A stretch of 5,944 bases of DNA from Bacillota bacterium (GCA_021780795.1 JAJXYA010000229.1:1-5944); one strand, 5' to 3'. Positions 1 through 5,939 are shown, numbered from the stretch's first letter. Program-made: numbers and translations. The notes: generated by a model not told the origin, from the letters alone.

Positions 1-438
1 AGAGTCAATACTAAATGTGATATCCATGAGTTCAACAGATATAACAGTTCCCCAAAAACCCTTTTGAAGTGAATCATTTACGCCGTCCTCATCTTCATCT
101 TTATTTCTAAAATAATCCCATACCATATACAGTAAATAACCACCTGCAATTAACTTAATCCACCATATTTTTATTAGGAAAGTACCAATTCCGATAGCAA
201 GAAATCTAAATAGGTAGGCTCCCCATATACCATATAGTAGTGCTTTTTTTTGCTGCTTTTGCGGTAAATGTCTTACCATTACAGCTAATACTAATGCATT
301 GTCAGATGAAAGTAGGGCTTCCAATACAATTAAACTAAATATTATCATCCAATTAGCTGGATCAGATAAAGTTGTTATAATGACCTGTAAATTAAAAAAA
401 TTACTGTAATTATTTAAGACTCCTGTAAAAAAACTCAT
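1..438 (-). CDS. TerC/YkoY-family integral membrane metal transporter, 5' part only
   Basis: The first 146 codons of a membrane protein are present; the 3' part lies beyond the left edge. The start ATG (436-438) is preceded by GGAGG eight bases upstream, so the start is well supported. The translation shows the two signature acidic motifs of the TerC family: EALLSSDNALVLAVMV (residues 40-55; E40, D46, N47) and VELMDITFSIDS (135-146; E136, D139, D145). Hydrophobic stretches lie near residues 30-55, 68-88 and 91-108, with an acidic cytoplasm-like loop, KDEDEDG, at 113-119. In Bacillus, close relatives (YceF and YkoY, also called MeeF and MeeY) export manganese and help metallate secreted enzymes; other TerC proteins are linked to tellurite resistance. 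The pattern LEALLSSDNALVLAVMVRHLP looks closest to the YceF type, but the exact substrate is inferred. No manganese-sensing yybP-ykoY leader is visible upstream. Family assignment is firm; substrate is moderate. Confidence 0.9.
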   Translation of the reverse strand, partial: MSFFTGVLNNYSNFFNLQVIITTLSDPANWMIIFSLIVLEALLSSDNALVLAVMVRHLPQKQQKKALLYGIWGAYLFRFLAIGIGTFLIKIWWIKLIAGGYLLYMVWDYFRNKDEDEDGVNDSLQKGFWGTVISVELMDITFSIDS

Positions 439-489
439 ATTGAATACCTCCATCTTTTTACTTTAGTTAATGAATATTATTTACTTTTT

Positions 490-518
490 TTATATAAACG
501 AAAATGCCTGACTGACAA
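490..518 (-). promoter_or_regulatory. Candidate sigma-A promoter of the TerC-family gene
   Basis: Read on the minus strand, TTGTCA (518 to 513) is followed after 16 bases by TATATA (496 to 491), or after 17 by ATATAA. This would start transcription near 483 and give a leader of only about 45 bases, too short for a riboswitch. Assigned by consensus match only. Confidence 0.5.
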
Positions 519-862
519 AACTATTAAAAATAGAGTGGAGACACTGATTATTATAACCACAACAAGAGAACGGTATCCTTGTGAAAGCTATAATTTAAAG
601 TGTGGAAATGTATATAAACCTCTTGGAAAGATCTAAAGGTTTTTTATAAGTAAAATTAAATACTTTATATGACTTCTTAGGAATTTCCTTGGGGCTTTTT
701 TACTTGAAGAAATGCAAATCATTCTAGAAATATTAACAATGAATCTAATTTTGTTGGTGAAGTATCCCAATCTGGAAATAAGGGAAGAATTTTTTTGAAA
801 AGAGAATATATTTCAAGAATAAGCCGAAATACATTCATTTTACTTCCAAATAGAACAAAAAC

Positions 863-869
863 TGTCGAA
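863..869 (+). promoter_or_regulatory. Possible Spo0A binding box
   Basis: TGTCGAA is an exact match to the core Spo0A box. It lies about 40 bases before a weak sigma-A-like element, and a one-mismatch copy (TGTCAAA, 904-910) overlaps that element's -35. A seven-base match has a fair chance of arising at random in a window this size, so the call rests mainly on the pairing and position upstream of a surface protein gene. Confidence 0.25.
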
Positions 870-902
870 TTATTCCGGGTTTTTTAGAAGGTATCGTAGG
901 TT

Positions 903-931
903 TTGTCAAATTAGTGCATTTTCTTTATGAA
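903..931 (+). promoter_or_regulatory. Weak candidate promoter for the wall-binding repeat protein
   Basis: TTGTCA (903-908), a 17-base spacer and TATGAA (926-931) form a fair sigma-A match, predicting a start near 938 and a leader of roughly 175 bases. Nearer the gene there is a good -10-like TATAAT at 1077-1082, but no recognisable -35 sits at the right distance. The true promoter is therefore undecided. Confidence 0.3.
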
Positions 932-1016
932 CAAAATATATACATTTTAAATTTTTGTTGGTACAATTATGGTGAAAATATTCTAAAAATGATGATTGCA
1001 CATTGTTGGTTTGATA

Positions 1017-1046
1017 ATTAACAAACAAAGTTTTTGTTTTATTAAT
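1017..1046 (+). other. A/T-rich hairpin in the presumed leader
   Basis: ATTAA (1017-1021) pairs with TTAAT (1042-1046), and AAACAAA (1023-1029) pairs with TTTGTTT (1033-1039). There is a C/TA internal loop and a three-base loop, GTT. The twelve pairs are almost all A-T, so stability is low. It could stabilise or tune the mRNA leader of the 1114 gene, or be a chance product of base composition. Confidence 0.25.
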
Positions 1047-1113
1047 CCAGTAAGTAATGCTTTTATTATGTAGGAATATAATTAAAAATACAAATGTATA
1101 GGGGGAACTATAA

Positions 1114-2685
1114 ATGAACAAGAGATTAAAAGCAACGAGCTGTGCATTAGCAGTTATGTTAGCACTATCAATTACAACTGTAAGTCCAAAAGTTGGACCT
1201 TTTGGTTTAGATGCTGTTTCAGCAGCTACTGGTGCAGCTCCAACTCCGACTCCGGCTAAACCTACACCAAGTAAACCGTCTACACCAAGTAAATCAACTT
1301 CATCAACTAAGTCAAATACATCAACTAAGTCAGGTTCATATAGCACATCAACGAATTCAACTGGCTTACTTAGATTTAATTCAGTAGGTAGCAATGTAAA
1401 ACTTCTACAAACTGCTCTTAACAATAAAGGGTACAAGCTTGCTGTTGATGGTATTTTTGGAAAACTAACTTTAGCTGCAGTAAAAAACTTTCAAAGTAAG
1501 AATGGTCTAAGTGCAGATGGATTAGTTGGTCCAGCTACTCTTGCAAAAGTAAATGCAAAACCAGTTAAACCTACACCAGTTAAACCAAAGCCAGTTACTC
1601 AACCAACAACAAAAGGTAATGTTACCGTTACAAAAGCTGACACTCAACTAACAAACACTAAAATTATAGGAAATGTTACTGTTTCAGCAGCAAACTTTAC
1701 TATGTCAAAGAATGCTAAAGTTGAAGGAAATGTATATTTTACTACTCAAGAAGCTAAAGATACATTTAAAATAGATGCTACTAGTTCTATAACAGGAACA
1801 AAAGTATTAACACAATTAGATGCTGTAACAACTGCTTCTATAGTAAGAACTGAAGCTGACCTTCAAACTGCAATAAGCACAAAAGGTGGATGGATTACTG
1901 CTATTCTAAATGATATAAAGACTACAAAAGAACTCGTTTTAGATGGCGATTTCATGAATAAAAAAACTCCACCAGCTTCAGCACGTAAACTAGCTCTTTA
2001 TTCACAAGATGATAAGCATGTTACAACTCGTAAATTTACTTTAACTGCTCCAAAATTAACAATTAAGAGTCCAGATGCTAATATTACAAAAGGAACTTTT
2101 AAGGGTGATGTTTATGTTTCAGCAATAAACTTCCAGTTAATAGATGCTAGAGTTGAAGGAAATGTATATTTCACTACTCAAGCAGCTAAAGATTCATTCA
2201 AAATGGATGCTACTAGTGTTATAACAGGAAAACAAATACTATCTGAAGTAGATGCTGTAACAACTGCTTCTATAGTAAGAAATGAAGCTGACCTTCAAAC
2301 TGCAATAAGCACAAAAGGCGGATGGATTACTGCTATTCTAAATGATATAACTACTACAAAAGAACTCGTTTTAGATGGCGCTTTCATGAATAAAAAAACT
2401 CCACCGGTTTCAGCACGTAAACTTGCTCTTTATTCACAAGATGATAAGTATGTTGTAACTCGTAGATTTACTTTAACAGCTCCAAAATTTACAGTTAAAA
2501 GCCCAGATGCTAATATTTCAAAAGGTATTTTTGTAGGAGACGTTTATGTTTCAGCAAAAAACTTCCAATTAATAGATGCTAAAGTTGTAGGAAATGTATA
2601 TTTCACTACTGCTGAAGCTCAAGATTCATTCAAAAAGGATGCTACAAGTTCTATAACAGGAGTACAAGAATTAAAAACTAACTAG
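1114..2685 (+). CDS. Secreted peptidoglycan-binding protein with tandem beta-rich repeats
   Basis: This 523-residue exported protein is probably held in the cell wall. The start ATG follows GGGGG eight bases upstream. Residues 1-38 form a signal peptide: basic MNKRLK, hydrophobic core 11-23 and a cleavage-like AVSAA near 34-38. Residues 41-83 are a Pro/Thr/Ser/Lys linker. Residues 84-147 are a peptidoglycan-binding domain of the PG_binding_1 type, with the typical pattern VGSNVKLLQTALNNKGY, VDGIFGKLTLAAVKNFQ and GLVGPATL. A Lys/Pro linker follows at 149-167. From about 168 to the end come repeats rich in G-(N/D)-V-x-(V/F) strands at residues 168, 186, 205, 331, 349, 475 and 493, spaced 18-19 residues within each cluster, which suggests beta-helix-like rungs. 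Each full unit also carries a segment running from DAVTTASIV through GGWITAILNDI and LVLDG to LALYSQDD. No hydrolase domain or catalytic motif is seen, so a structural, adhesive or carbohydrate-related surface role is inferred. Repeat function unknown. Confidence 0.9.
   Translation: MNKRLKATSCALAVMLALSITTVSPKVGPFGLDAVSAATGAAPTPTPAKPTPSKPSTPSKSTSSTKSNTSTKSGSYSTSTNSTGLLRFNSVGSNVKLLQTALNNKGYKLAVDGIFGKLTLAAVKNFQSKNGLSADGLVGPATLAKVNAKPVKPTPVKPKPVTQPTTKGNVTVTKADTQLTNTKIIGNVTVSAANFTMSKNAKVEGNVYFTTQEAKDTFKIDATSSITGTKVLTQLDAVTTASIVRTEADLQTAISTKGGWITAILNDIKTTKELVLDGDFMNKKTPPASARKLALYSQDDKHVTTRKFTLTAPKLTIKSPDANITKGTFKGDVYVSAINFQLIDARVEGNVYFTTQAAKDSFKMDATSVITGKQILSEVDAVTTASIVRNEADLQTAISTKGGWITAILNDITTTKELVLDGAFMNKKTPPVSARKLALYSQDDKYVVTRRFTLTAPKFTVKSPDANISKGIFVGDVYVSAKNFQLIDAKVVGNVYFTTAEAQDSFKKDATSSITGVQELKTN
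1669..2682 (+). repeat. Coding tandem repeat: two full ~432-bp units plus a partial third
   Basis: Unit 1 spans 1669-2103 (145 codons), unit 2 spans 2104-2535 (144 codons), and a partial third unit, 2536-2682, ends the gene. The central part is nearly identical in DNA: by hand, 1819-2085 and 2251-2517 differ at about 17 of 267 positions. The strand-rich flanks of each unit are more diverged. Unit 1 has one extra residue just before VEGNVYF. The array starts and ends on the GNVYF module, so full units are bracketed by the same cap-like segment. High DNA identity suggests recent duplication or gene conversion. Confidence 0.9.
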
Positions 2686-2711
2686 TAATTAGTCTTGTTA
2701 CTTAGGAATGT

Positions 2712-2765
2712 TTCAAAATAAAAAATAGTGCCGAATTTATTTTCGGCACTATTTTTTATTTTGAA
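2712..2765. terminator. Bidirectional terminator, perfect 24-bp inverted repeat
   Basis: The arms 2712-2735 and 2742-2765 are perfectly complementary around the six-base loop TTTATT. The G+C core is TAGTGCCGAA paired with TTCGGCACTA, and A/T tracts lie outside on both sides, giving a T-run after the core in either direction. It sits between two convergent genes, 27 bases after the 1114-2685 stop and about 30 bases beyond the stop of the minus-strand gene, so it should serve both. Confidence 0.93.
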
Positions 2766-2795
2766 GATAATAATTTATCTTAGGAGCTTCCAAGG

Positions 2796-3737
2796 CTATT
2801 TCTTTTCGAGACTACCTTCAACTAAATATTTCATTATTTCAAAATCACTCATATTAGGGTATGTTTCTTTTATACCCATTCTAAGTACTTCAAGATAATT
2901 ATCACAAGGGTTATGGCGTGGTCTTGTATTTTTGTTAGTAATGGTAACAATTTCAACTCCATTGTAATCACCTAAGGAAAGACTCTCATTATACCAATCT
3001 ACCTCACGTCCCTCTTGACGTGAAATATCTTCAAACTGTTCTCCTGTAACCAGGTACATTCTACCTAAAGTTTGCCCTCTACTTTGAGTATCTAAAAATG
3101 CAATTCCGCCAGTTCCCCAAGGAGAACTTTCATTGCCATAATACATTTTATAAGGAATAGTTACTGGTCTTGTATCCTTTGGTATTGATTTATTCCTGCA
3201 ACCTTCATAATCTACTCCATTAAATTTAGACTTTCCACCTTTAATATAAACTAGCAATCTTTCGTAAATCAGATTAGAACCGTAGCTAGCATACCAAACA
3301 TAATCTCTTCTGCTTAAGGCTCTATTAGGCTCATTTTCACAACTAATTTTAACAGTTTTTGAAGCATCCTTATTATAAACATAGACATATGCTTCTTGAA
3401 CCACGTCATCATCAAGCTCACTAACTACTTTAATTAATTTTCTAGTAAATAAATTTGATTTTGATTCAGATATATCTAGCTTACATAAGGTGTTATTATC
3501 CACGATATACATCTCACCGCGAACCTTATCAATTTCATTTTGAGCTATTAGAGGATAATTACCAAAATCATATATTTGGAAACCGTCAGCTACAAAATAT
3601 CCTGCAAATCTAGCATCTGATAAGAAATTCTCATGATTAGTATTTCCTTTCATAAGCGCTCCATAAACAAAAAGTCTTACTTTATCATTATTTTCTAATT
3701 GAACATTTTTTTCTGGTGTTTGCAATTTATCCGTCAT
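2796..3737 (-). CDS. Double-domain gamma-glutamylcyclotransferase-like protein
   Basis: This 313-residue cytoplasmic protein has no signal peptide. The start ATG (3735-3737) follows GGAGGG about eight bases upstream. It joins two domains of the gamma-glutamylcyclotransferase (GGCT/AIG2) fold. Domain 1, about residues 20-125, has the substrate-loop motif VYGALMKG (24-31) and LDISESKSNLFTR (87-99), where E91 fits the catalytic glutamate. Domain 2, about 146-270, has YASYGSNL (149-156), GTGGIAFLD (208-216), LGRMYLVTGEQF (224-235) and QEG (241-243), with E242 as the likely catalytic glutamate. A helical tail, YLEVLRMGIKETYP (281-294), resembles a segment common in Firmicute relatives of domain 2. 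Family members cyclise gamma-glutamyl groups, releasing 5-oxoproline and an amine or amino acid. The substrate here is unknown. Single-domain members are usually 110-200 residues, so this is a fusion or internal duplication of distant paralogues. It is transcribed alone. Confidence 0.85.
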   Translation of the reverse strand: MTDKLQTPEKNVQLENNDKVRLFVYGALMKGNTNHENFLSDARFAGYFVADGFQIYDFGNYPLIAQNEIDKVRGEMYIVDNNTLCKLDISESKSNLFTRKLIKVVSELDDDVVQEAYVYVYNKDASKTVKISCENEPNRALSRRDYVWYASYGSNLIYERLLVYIKGGKSKFNGVDYEGCRNKSIPKDTRPVTIPYKMYYGNESSPWGTGGIAFLDTQSRGQTLGRMYLVTGEQFEDISRQEGREVDWYNESLSLGDYNGVEIVTITNKNTRPRHNPCDNYLEVLRMGIKETYPNMSDFEIMKYLVEGSLEKK

Positions 3738-3779
3738 AATAGCATCCCTCCATAAAGTAGTATTTCTAATATTAATTAA

Positions 3780-3810
3780 ATTATAACACTTTAATTAATT
3801 TAATTGTGAA
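3780..3810 (-). promoter_or_regulatory. Extended -10 promoter of the cyclotransferase-like gene
   Basis: On the minus strand a perfect TATAAT (3785 to 3780) is preceded by TGT, giving the extended -10 form TGnTATAAT. A -35-like TTCACA (3810 to 3805) lies 19 bases upstream, or TCACAA at 18. The long spacer is tolerable with an extended -10. The predicted start is about 35 bases before the ATG. Confidence 0.65.
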
Positions 3811-3923
3811 AAGAATATGAATATTTAAACAAAAAAGTTAAAAAAAGTATGATTTTAATTTTTTTCTATGTTAAATAGTAAAGAAATATCATAATCCTTT
3901 CTATCTATATTATAAAATATTGG

Positions 3924-3952
3924 TTGAAATATACTTGTTTTAGCATTATCAT
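3924..3952 (+). promoter_or_regulatory. Candidate promoter for the cysteine-rich protein gene
   Basis: TTGAAA (3924-3929), a 17-base spacer and TATCAT (3947-3952) form a reasonable sigma-A match. It would give a leader of about 100 bases before the ATG at 4057. A second possible pair starting at TTGATG (3968) is weaker because its spacing to a -10 is poor. Confidence 0.4.
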
Positions 3953-4056
3953 ATAGTTAAATTCCAATTGATGTGCTATTTGATATATTATTCATAATGG
4001 CCAATTGCTAAATATTTTAAATATATGGATTTAAAAGGAGTAAGGGAGGGATAATA

Positions 4057-4242
4057 ATGAGCGTAACAGGGTTAGAAAGAATTTGTCCCCTTTGTGGAAA
4101 GGACAATAATTGTCAGCATGGTGAAGGTGGATGTTGGTGTGACACAGTTAAAGTTCCTAAGGCTGTGTTAGATTTGGTTCCTGAGGATAAAAAGGGTAAG
4201 GCTTGTATATGTAAATCTTGTTTAGAAAAGTATCAGAAATAG
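4057..4242 (+). CDS. Small cysteine-rich CWC-family protein
   Basis: This 61-residue protein has eight cysteines (10, 13, 19, 26, 28, 50, 52, 55) and a histidine at 21. The order is CPLC, C-x-H, the diagnostic C-W-C at 26-28, then a Lys/Pro/Leu linker and C-x-C-x-x-C (50-55). This matches the Cys_rich_CWC family of short bacterial proteins, which look like zinc or other metal-binding ribbons; no biochemical role is established that I know of. The ATG follows a strong GGGAGGG (4044-4050), with a second AAGGAG at 4035-4040, so translation should be efficient. There is no signal peptide or membrane segment, so it should be cytoplasmic. A terminator lies 44 bases after the stop, and the phosphoesterase gene follows on the same strand. 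A shared function with that gene is not shown. Confidence 0.85.
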   Translation: MSVTGLERICPLCGKDNNCQHGEGGCWCDTVKVPKAVLDLVPEDKKGKACICKSCLEKYQK

Positions 4243-4286
4243 ATAGATTATTATAAGCTAAAATTAGTGAAAAATCACATGCAGAG

Positions 4287-4313
4287 GGGAGGCAAAAATT
4301 GCCTTCCATTTTT
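4287..4313 (+). terminator. Intrinsic terminator after the cysteine-rich gene
   Basis: GGGAGGCAA (4287-4295) pairs with TTGCCTTCC (4299-4307), giving nine pairs including one G-T, closed by the loop AAA and followed by ATTTTT. Only 35 bases separate it from the next ATG and no good promoter fits between them, so partial readthrough may feed the downstream gene. Confidence 0.75.
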
Positions 4314-4348
4314 ATATGGGAAGAACAATGTAAGGGGAAAGTAAAGAT

Positions 4349-5707
4349 ATGAATACTAAAAAAAGGTATAGATTGTTTATATTTATAATGCTTATATTTA
4401 TTTTAGAAGGTTGTAGTTATGCTACAAAGGGCTTAAAGGAAGAACCAAAGATTAAATCTGGTAAAGATGTAACCTTTTACATTACAACAGATACACATTA
4501 CTTATCTAAAGATTTAACTGATAATGGAGCTGCTTTTAATAAATTTGTTTTAACAGGAGCAGGAAAGCAGATAGGTTATATGGATGAAATTTTAAACGCA
4601 TTTACTAAGGAAGTTAAAAACAAGAAACCGGATATTCTAATTATCAGCGGTGACCTGACGAGCAATGGAGAAAAGAAAAGCCATGAGGACATTGCTAAAA
4701 AATTAAAGGATATAGAGAAAGATGGCACTTCAGTTTATGTAATCCCGGGAAATCATGATATTCTAAATCCTTGGGCCAGAGGCTTTAAGGGAGATAAGCA
4801 ATATGTTACAGATAGTATAAGTGCTAAAGATTTTAGTGAGATTTATAGTGAGTTTGGTTATAAAGAAGCCATTTCAAGGGATAAGAATACACTAAGTTAT
4901 CTTGCAATGCCCTCTGAGGATGTGTGGCTATTGATGCTAGATACTAATCAATATAAAAACAATTCTAGTATTGGGTTTCCAGAGACTGACGGCCAAATTA
5001 CTGAGGAGACTTATGAGTGGATAAAAAAATGTAGCACTTTGGCTAAAGAAAAAGGTGCAAAAATAATTACTGTGATGCATCATAGTTTGCTAAATCATAG
5101 CGACGTAATACAAACGGGATATACTTTAAATGATAATAAAAAGGCTATTGATGTATTTCAAAGTAATAAATTAGATTTAGTATTAAGTGGACATATTCAT
5201 ATTCAAGATATAAGCTCATATAAAAAGGATACAGATCCAATGTATGATATTGCTACAGGTTCATTAGCTGTGTATCCACATCAATATGGCATTCTTAAAT
5301 ACTCCATTAAGTATACTACCTTTCGCTACAGTACATCAAAGGTAGACGTTGAGGGCTTTTCAAAAGGGGCAGGAATAATAGATAAAAATATTAATAATTT
5401 TAGTGAGTATTCAAAGAGATTTTTTGGAGACCTAGCTTATGATATGGCCTATAAACAATTGATTAAAGAGGGTACATATTCAAAGGATGAGATAAAGTCA
5501 ATGTCTGAAACTATGAGGACATTAAATTTAAGATATTTTGCAGGAACAGAAGATTTAAATTCAAAGGATGTAATAAATTCGGAAGGTTTTAAATTATGGT
5601 CTGAATCATCTCAAGGGTTTTTTAAGAAATATATTTTGAGTATATTAAAGGATAAGGATACTGATGATAATAACTTGAAGATTCAAATACCTAGTAGAAA
5701 ACCTTAA
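4349..5707 (+). CDS. Lipoprotein metallophosphoesterase
   Basis: This 452-residue protein is predicted to be anchored on the outer face of the membrane. Residues 1-21 are a lipoprotein signal peptide with basic KKRYR, a hydrophobic core and the lipobox LEGC, making C22 the lipidated residue. The calcineurin-like metallophosphoesterase motifs are all present and in order: D-x-H as TDTH (D48, H50), GD (G101-D102), GNHD (134-137), HH in VMHH (H244-H245) and GHIH (281-284). They should hold a two-metal centre, commonly Mn, Fe or Zn, that cleaves phosphomonoesters or phosphodiesters; the substrate is not evident. Residues about 335-450 form a C-terminal extension, mostly helical and charged, beyond the usual catalytic core. 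The ATG has AAGGGG about eleven bases upstream, a slightly long spacing. Expression may depend on readthrough from the upstream gene. No terminator lies directly after the stop, so transcription may run into the structured RNA that follows. Confidence 0.9.
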   Translation: MNTKKRYRLFIFIMLIFILEGCSYATKGLKEEPKIKSGKDVTFYITTDTHYLSKDLTDNGAAFNKFVLTGAGKQIGYMDEILNAFTKEVKNKKPDILIISGDLTSNGEKKSHEDIAKKLKDIEKDGTSVYVIPGNHDILNPWARGFKGDKQYVTDSISAKDFSEIYSEFGYKEAISRDKNTLSYLAMPSEDVWLLMLDTNQYKNNSSIGFPETDGQITEETYEWIKKCSTLAKEKGAKIITVMHHSLLNHSDVIQTGYTLNDNKKAIDVFQSNKLDLVLSGHIHIQDISSYKKDTDPMYDIATGSLAVYPHQYGILKYSIKYTTFRYSTSKVDVEGFSKGAGIIDKNINNFSEYSKRFFGDLAYDMAYKQLIKEGTYSKDEIKSMSETMRTLNLRYFAGTEDLNSKDVINSEGFKLWSESSQGFFKKYILSILKDKDTDDNNLKIQIPSRKP

Positions 5708-5710
5708 TAT
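5682..5710 (+). promoter_or_regulatory. Possible promoter for the downstream structured RNA
   Basis: TTCAAA (5682-5687), a 17-base spacer and TAATAT (5705-5710) overlap the end of the phosphoesterase gene and would start RNA near 5717, just before the structured region. The match is moderate in very A/T-rich DNA. The alternative is that the RNA is made as the 3' end of the upstream mRNA. Confidence 0.35.
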
Positions 5711-5734
5711 TGGCTAATTATTAGATTAAATCAT

Positions 5735-5930
5735 CATCTGCGAAGCTGTTCATCTTCTTCGAAGCGGCAATATTAACAACTTTGGAAGCAGATTTAGGTT
5801 GCCACCAAAGCAAACTTCCTAGGCTGAGCAACTGCCACTTATAGAAGATGGCAGACTTGAAGCTTTCCAAACGTTGTTAAAACAAAAATAGTCCTCTGCT
5901 CTATAATTTTAATAGCAGGGGTCTATTTTT
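5735..5930 (+). ncRNA. Candidate structured noncoding RNA, family unconfirmed
   Basis: This stretch has no open frame, is visibly richer in G+C than its surroundings, and folds by eye. Hairpin 1 pairs CTGC-GAAG (5738-5745) with CTTC (5757-5760) and GCGG (5764-5767), leaving a GAA bulge and an 11-base loop. A long-range stem of 17 pairs joins 5773-5789 to 5862-5880, with single-base bulges at 5864 and 5872. Inside it, CTGCCA (5832-5837) pairs with TGGCAG (5849-5854), and GTTGC (5798-5802) can pair with GCAAC (5828-5832). The loops of hairpin 1 and the CTGCCA hairpin share eight complementary bases, and ATCTGC (5736-5741) can also pair with GCAGAT (5788-5793). A strong terminator closes the element. 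Size (about 200 bases) and the pseudoknot style recall the raiA motif RNA of clostridia, but I cannot confirm this. It could instead be a leader of a gene beyond the window or a long 3' UTR. Confidence 0.7.
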
Positions 5931-5939
5931 CTTTTTTTT
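5884..5939 (+). terminator. Strong terminator closing the structured RNA
   Basis: The arms 5884-5900 and 5914-5930 pair at 16 of 17 positions (one T-T mismatch, one G-T) around a 13-base loop, with the core CCTCTGCT paired with AGCAGGGG. A run of Ts at 5932-5939 follows. The minus strand also shows T-rich sequence after the stem, so it may work in both directions if a convergent gene lies to the right. Confidence 0.88.

Larger units (their letters stand above)
439..1113. other. Long intergenic region without a convincing gene
   Basis: This stretch separates two divergent genes. It holds the minus-strand promoter near 490-518 and a weak plus-strand hairpin at 616-642 (AAACCT paired with AGGTTT, then Ts). 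There is a small palindrome at 679-689 and an open frame without a start codon at 708-887. It also contains a perfect Spo0A-box heptamer at 863-869, a weak sigma-A-like site at 903-931 and an A/T hairpin at 1017-1046 in the presumed leader of the next gene. I see no RNA gene, IS element or intact coding region. The length suggests upstream control of the 1114 gene or decayed sequence. Confidence 0.6.
3738..4056. other. Divergent intergenic region with promoters on both strands
   Basis: This gap of about 320 bases lies between divergent genes. It holds the minus-strand extended -10 promoter at 3780-3810 and a plus-strand sigma-A-like site at 3924-3952. The rest is very A/T-rich with no open frame of note, no terminator and no repeated operator that I can recognise. 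Confidence 0.6.

Noticed and set aside
616..645. A terminator formed by AAACCT and AGGTTT followed by Ts
   Set aside because: The stem is only six mostly A-T pairs with a 15-base loop, and no gene ends just upstream on the plus strand.
439..900. A yybP-ykoY manganese riboswitch upstream of the TerC-family gene
   Set aside because: This leader is common before such genes, but the conserved GGGGAGTAG-like core and paired segments are not seen on the minus strand, and the best promoter leaves a leader of only about 45 bases.
906..1436. A 176-codon open frame on the minus strand
   Set aside because: It overlaps the signal peptide, linker and wall-binding domain coding region of the well-supported plus-strand gene. 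Its low-complexity Val/Asp/Leu stretch is the antisense of the Thr/Pro/Ser linker, and it shows no family motif.
1669..2682. CRISPR array or mobile-element repeats
   Set aside because: The repeats are in frame, about 432 bp long and contiguous within one secreted protein. There are no short direct repeats with unique spacers, transposase or terminal inverted repeats in the window.
5735..5930. Assignment of the structured RNA to tRNA, SRP RNA or a known riboswitch
   Set aside because: No cloverleaf, no SRP GGAAG-type domain in context, and no conserved cores of T-box, TPP, cobalamin, SAM, FMN, lysine, purine or cyclic-di-GMP elements are recognisable.
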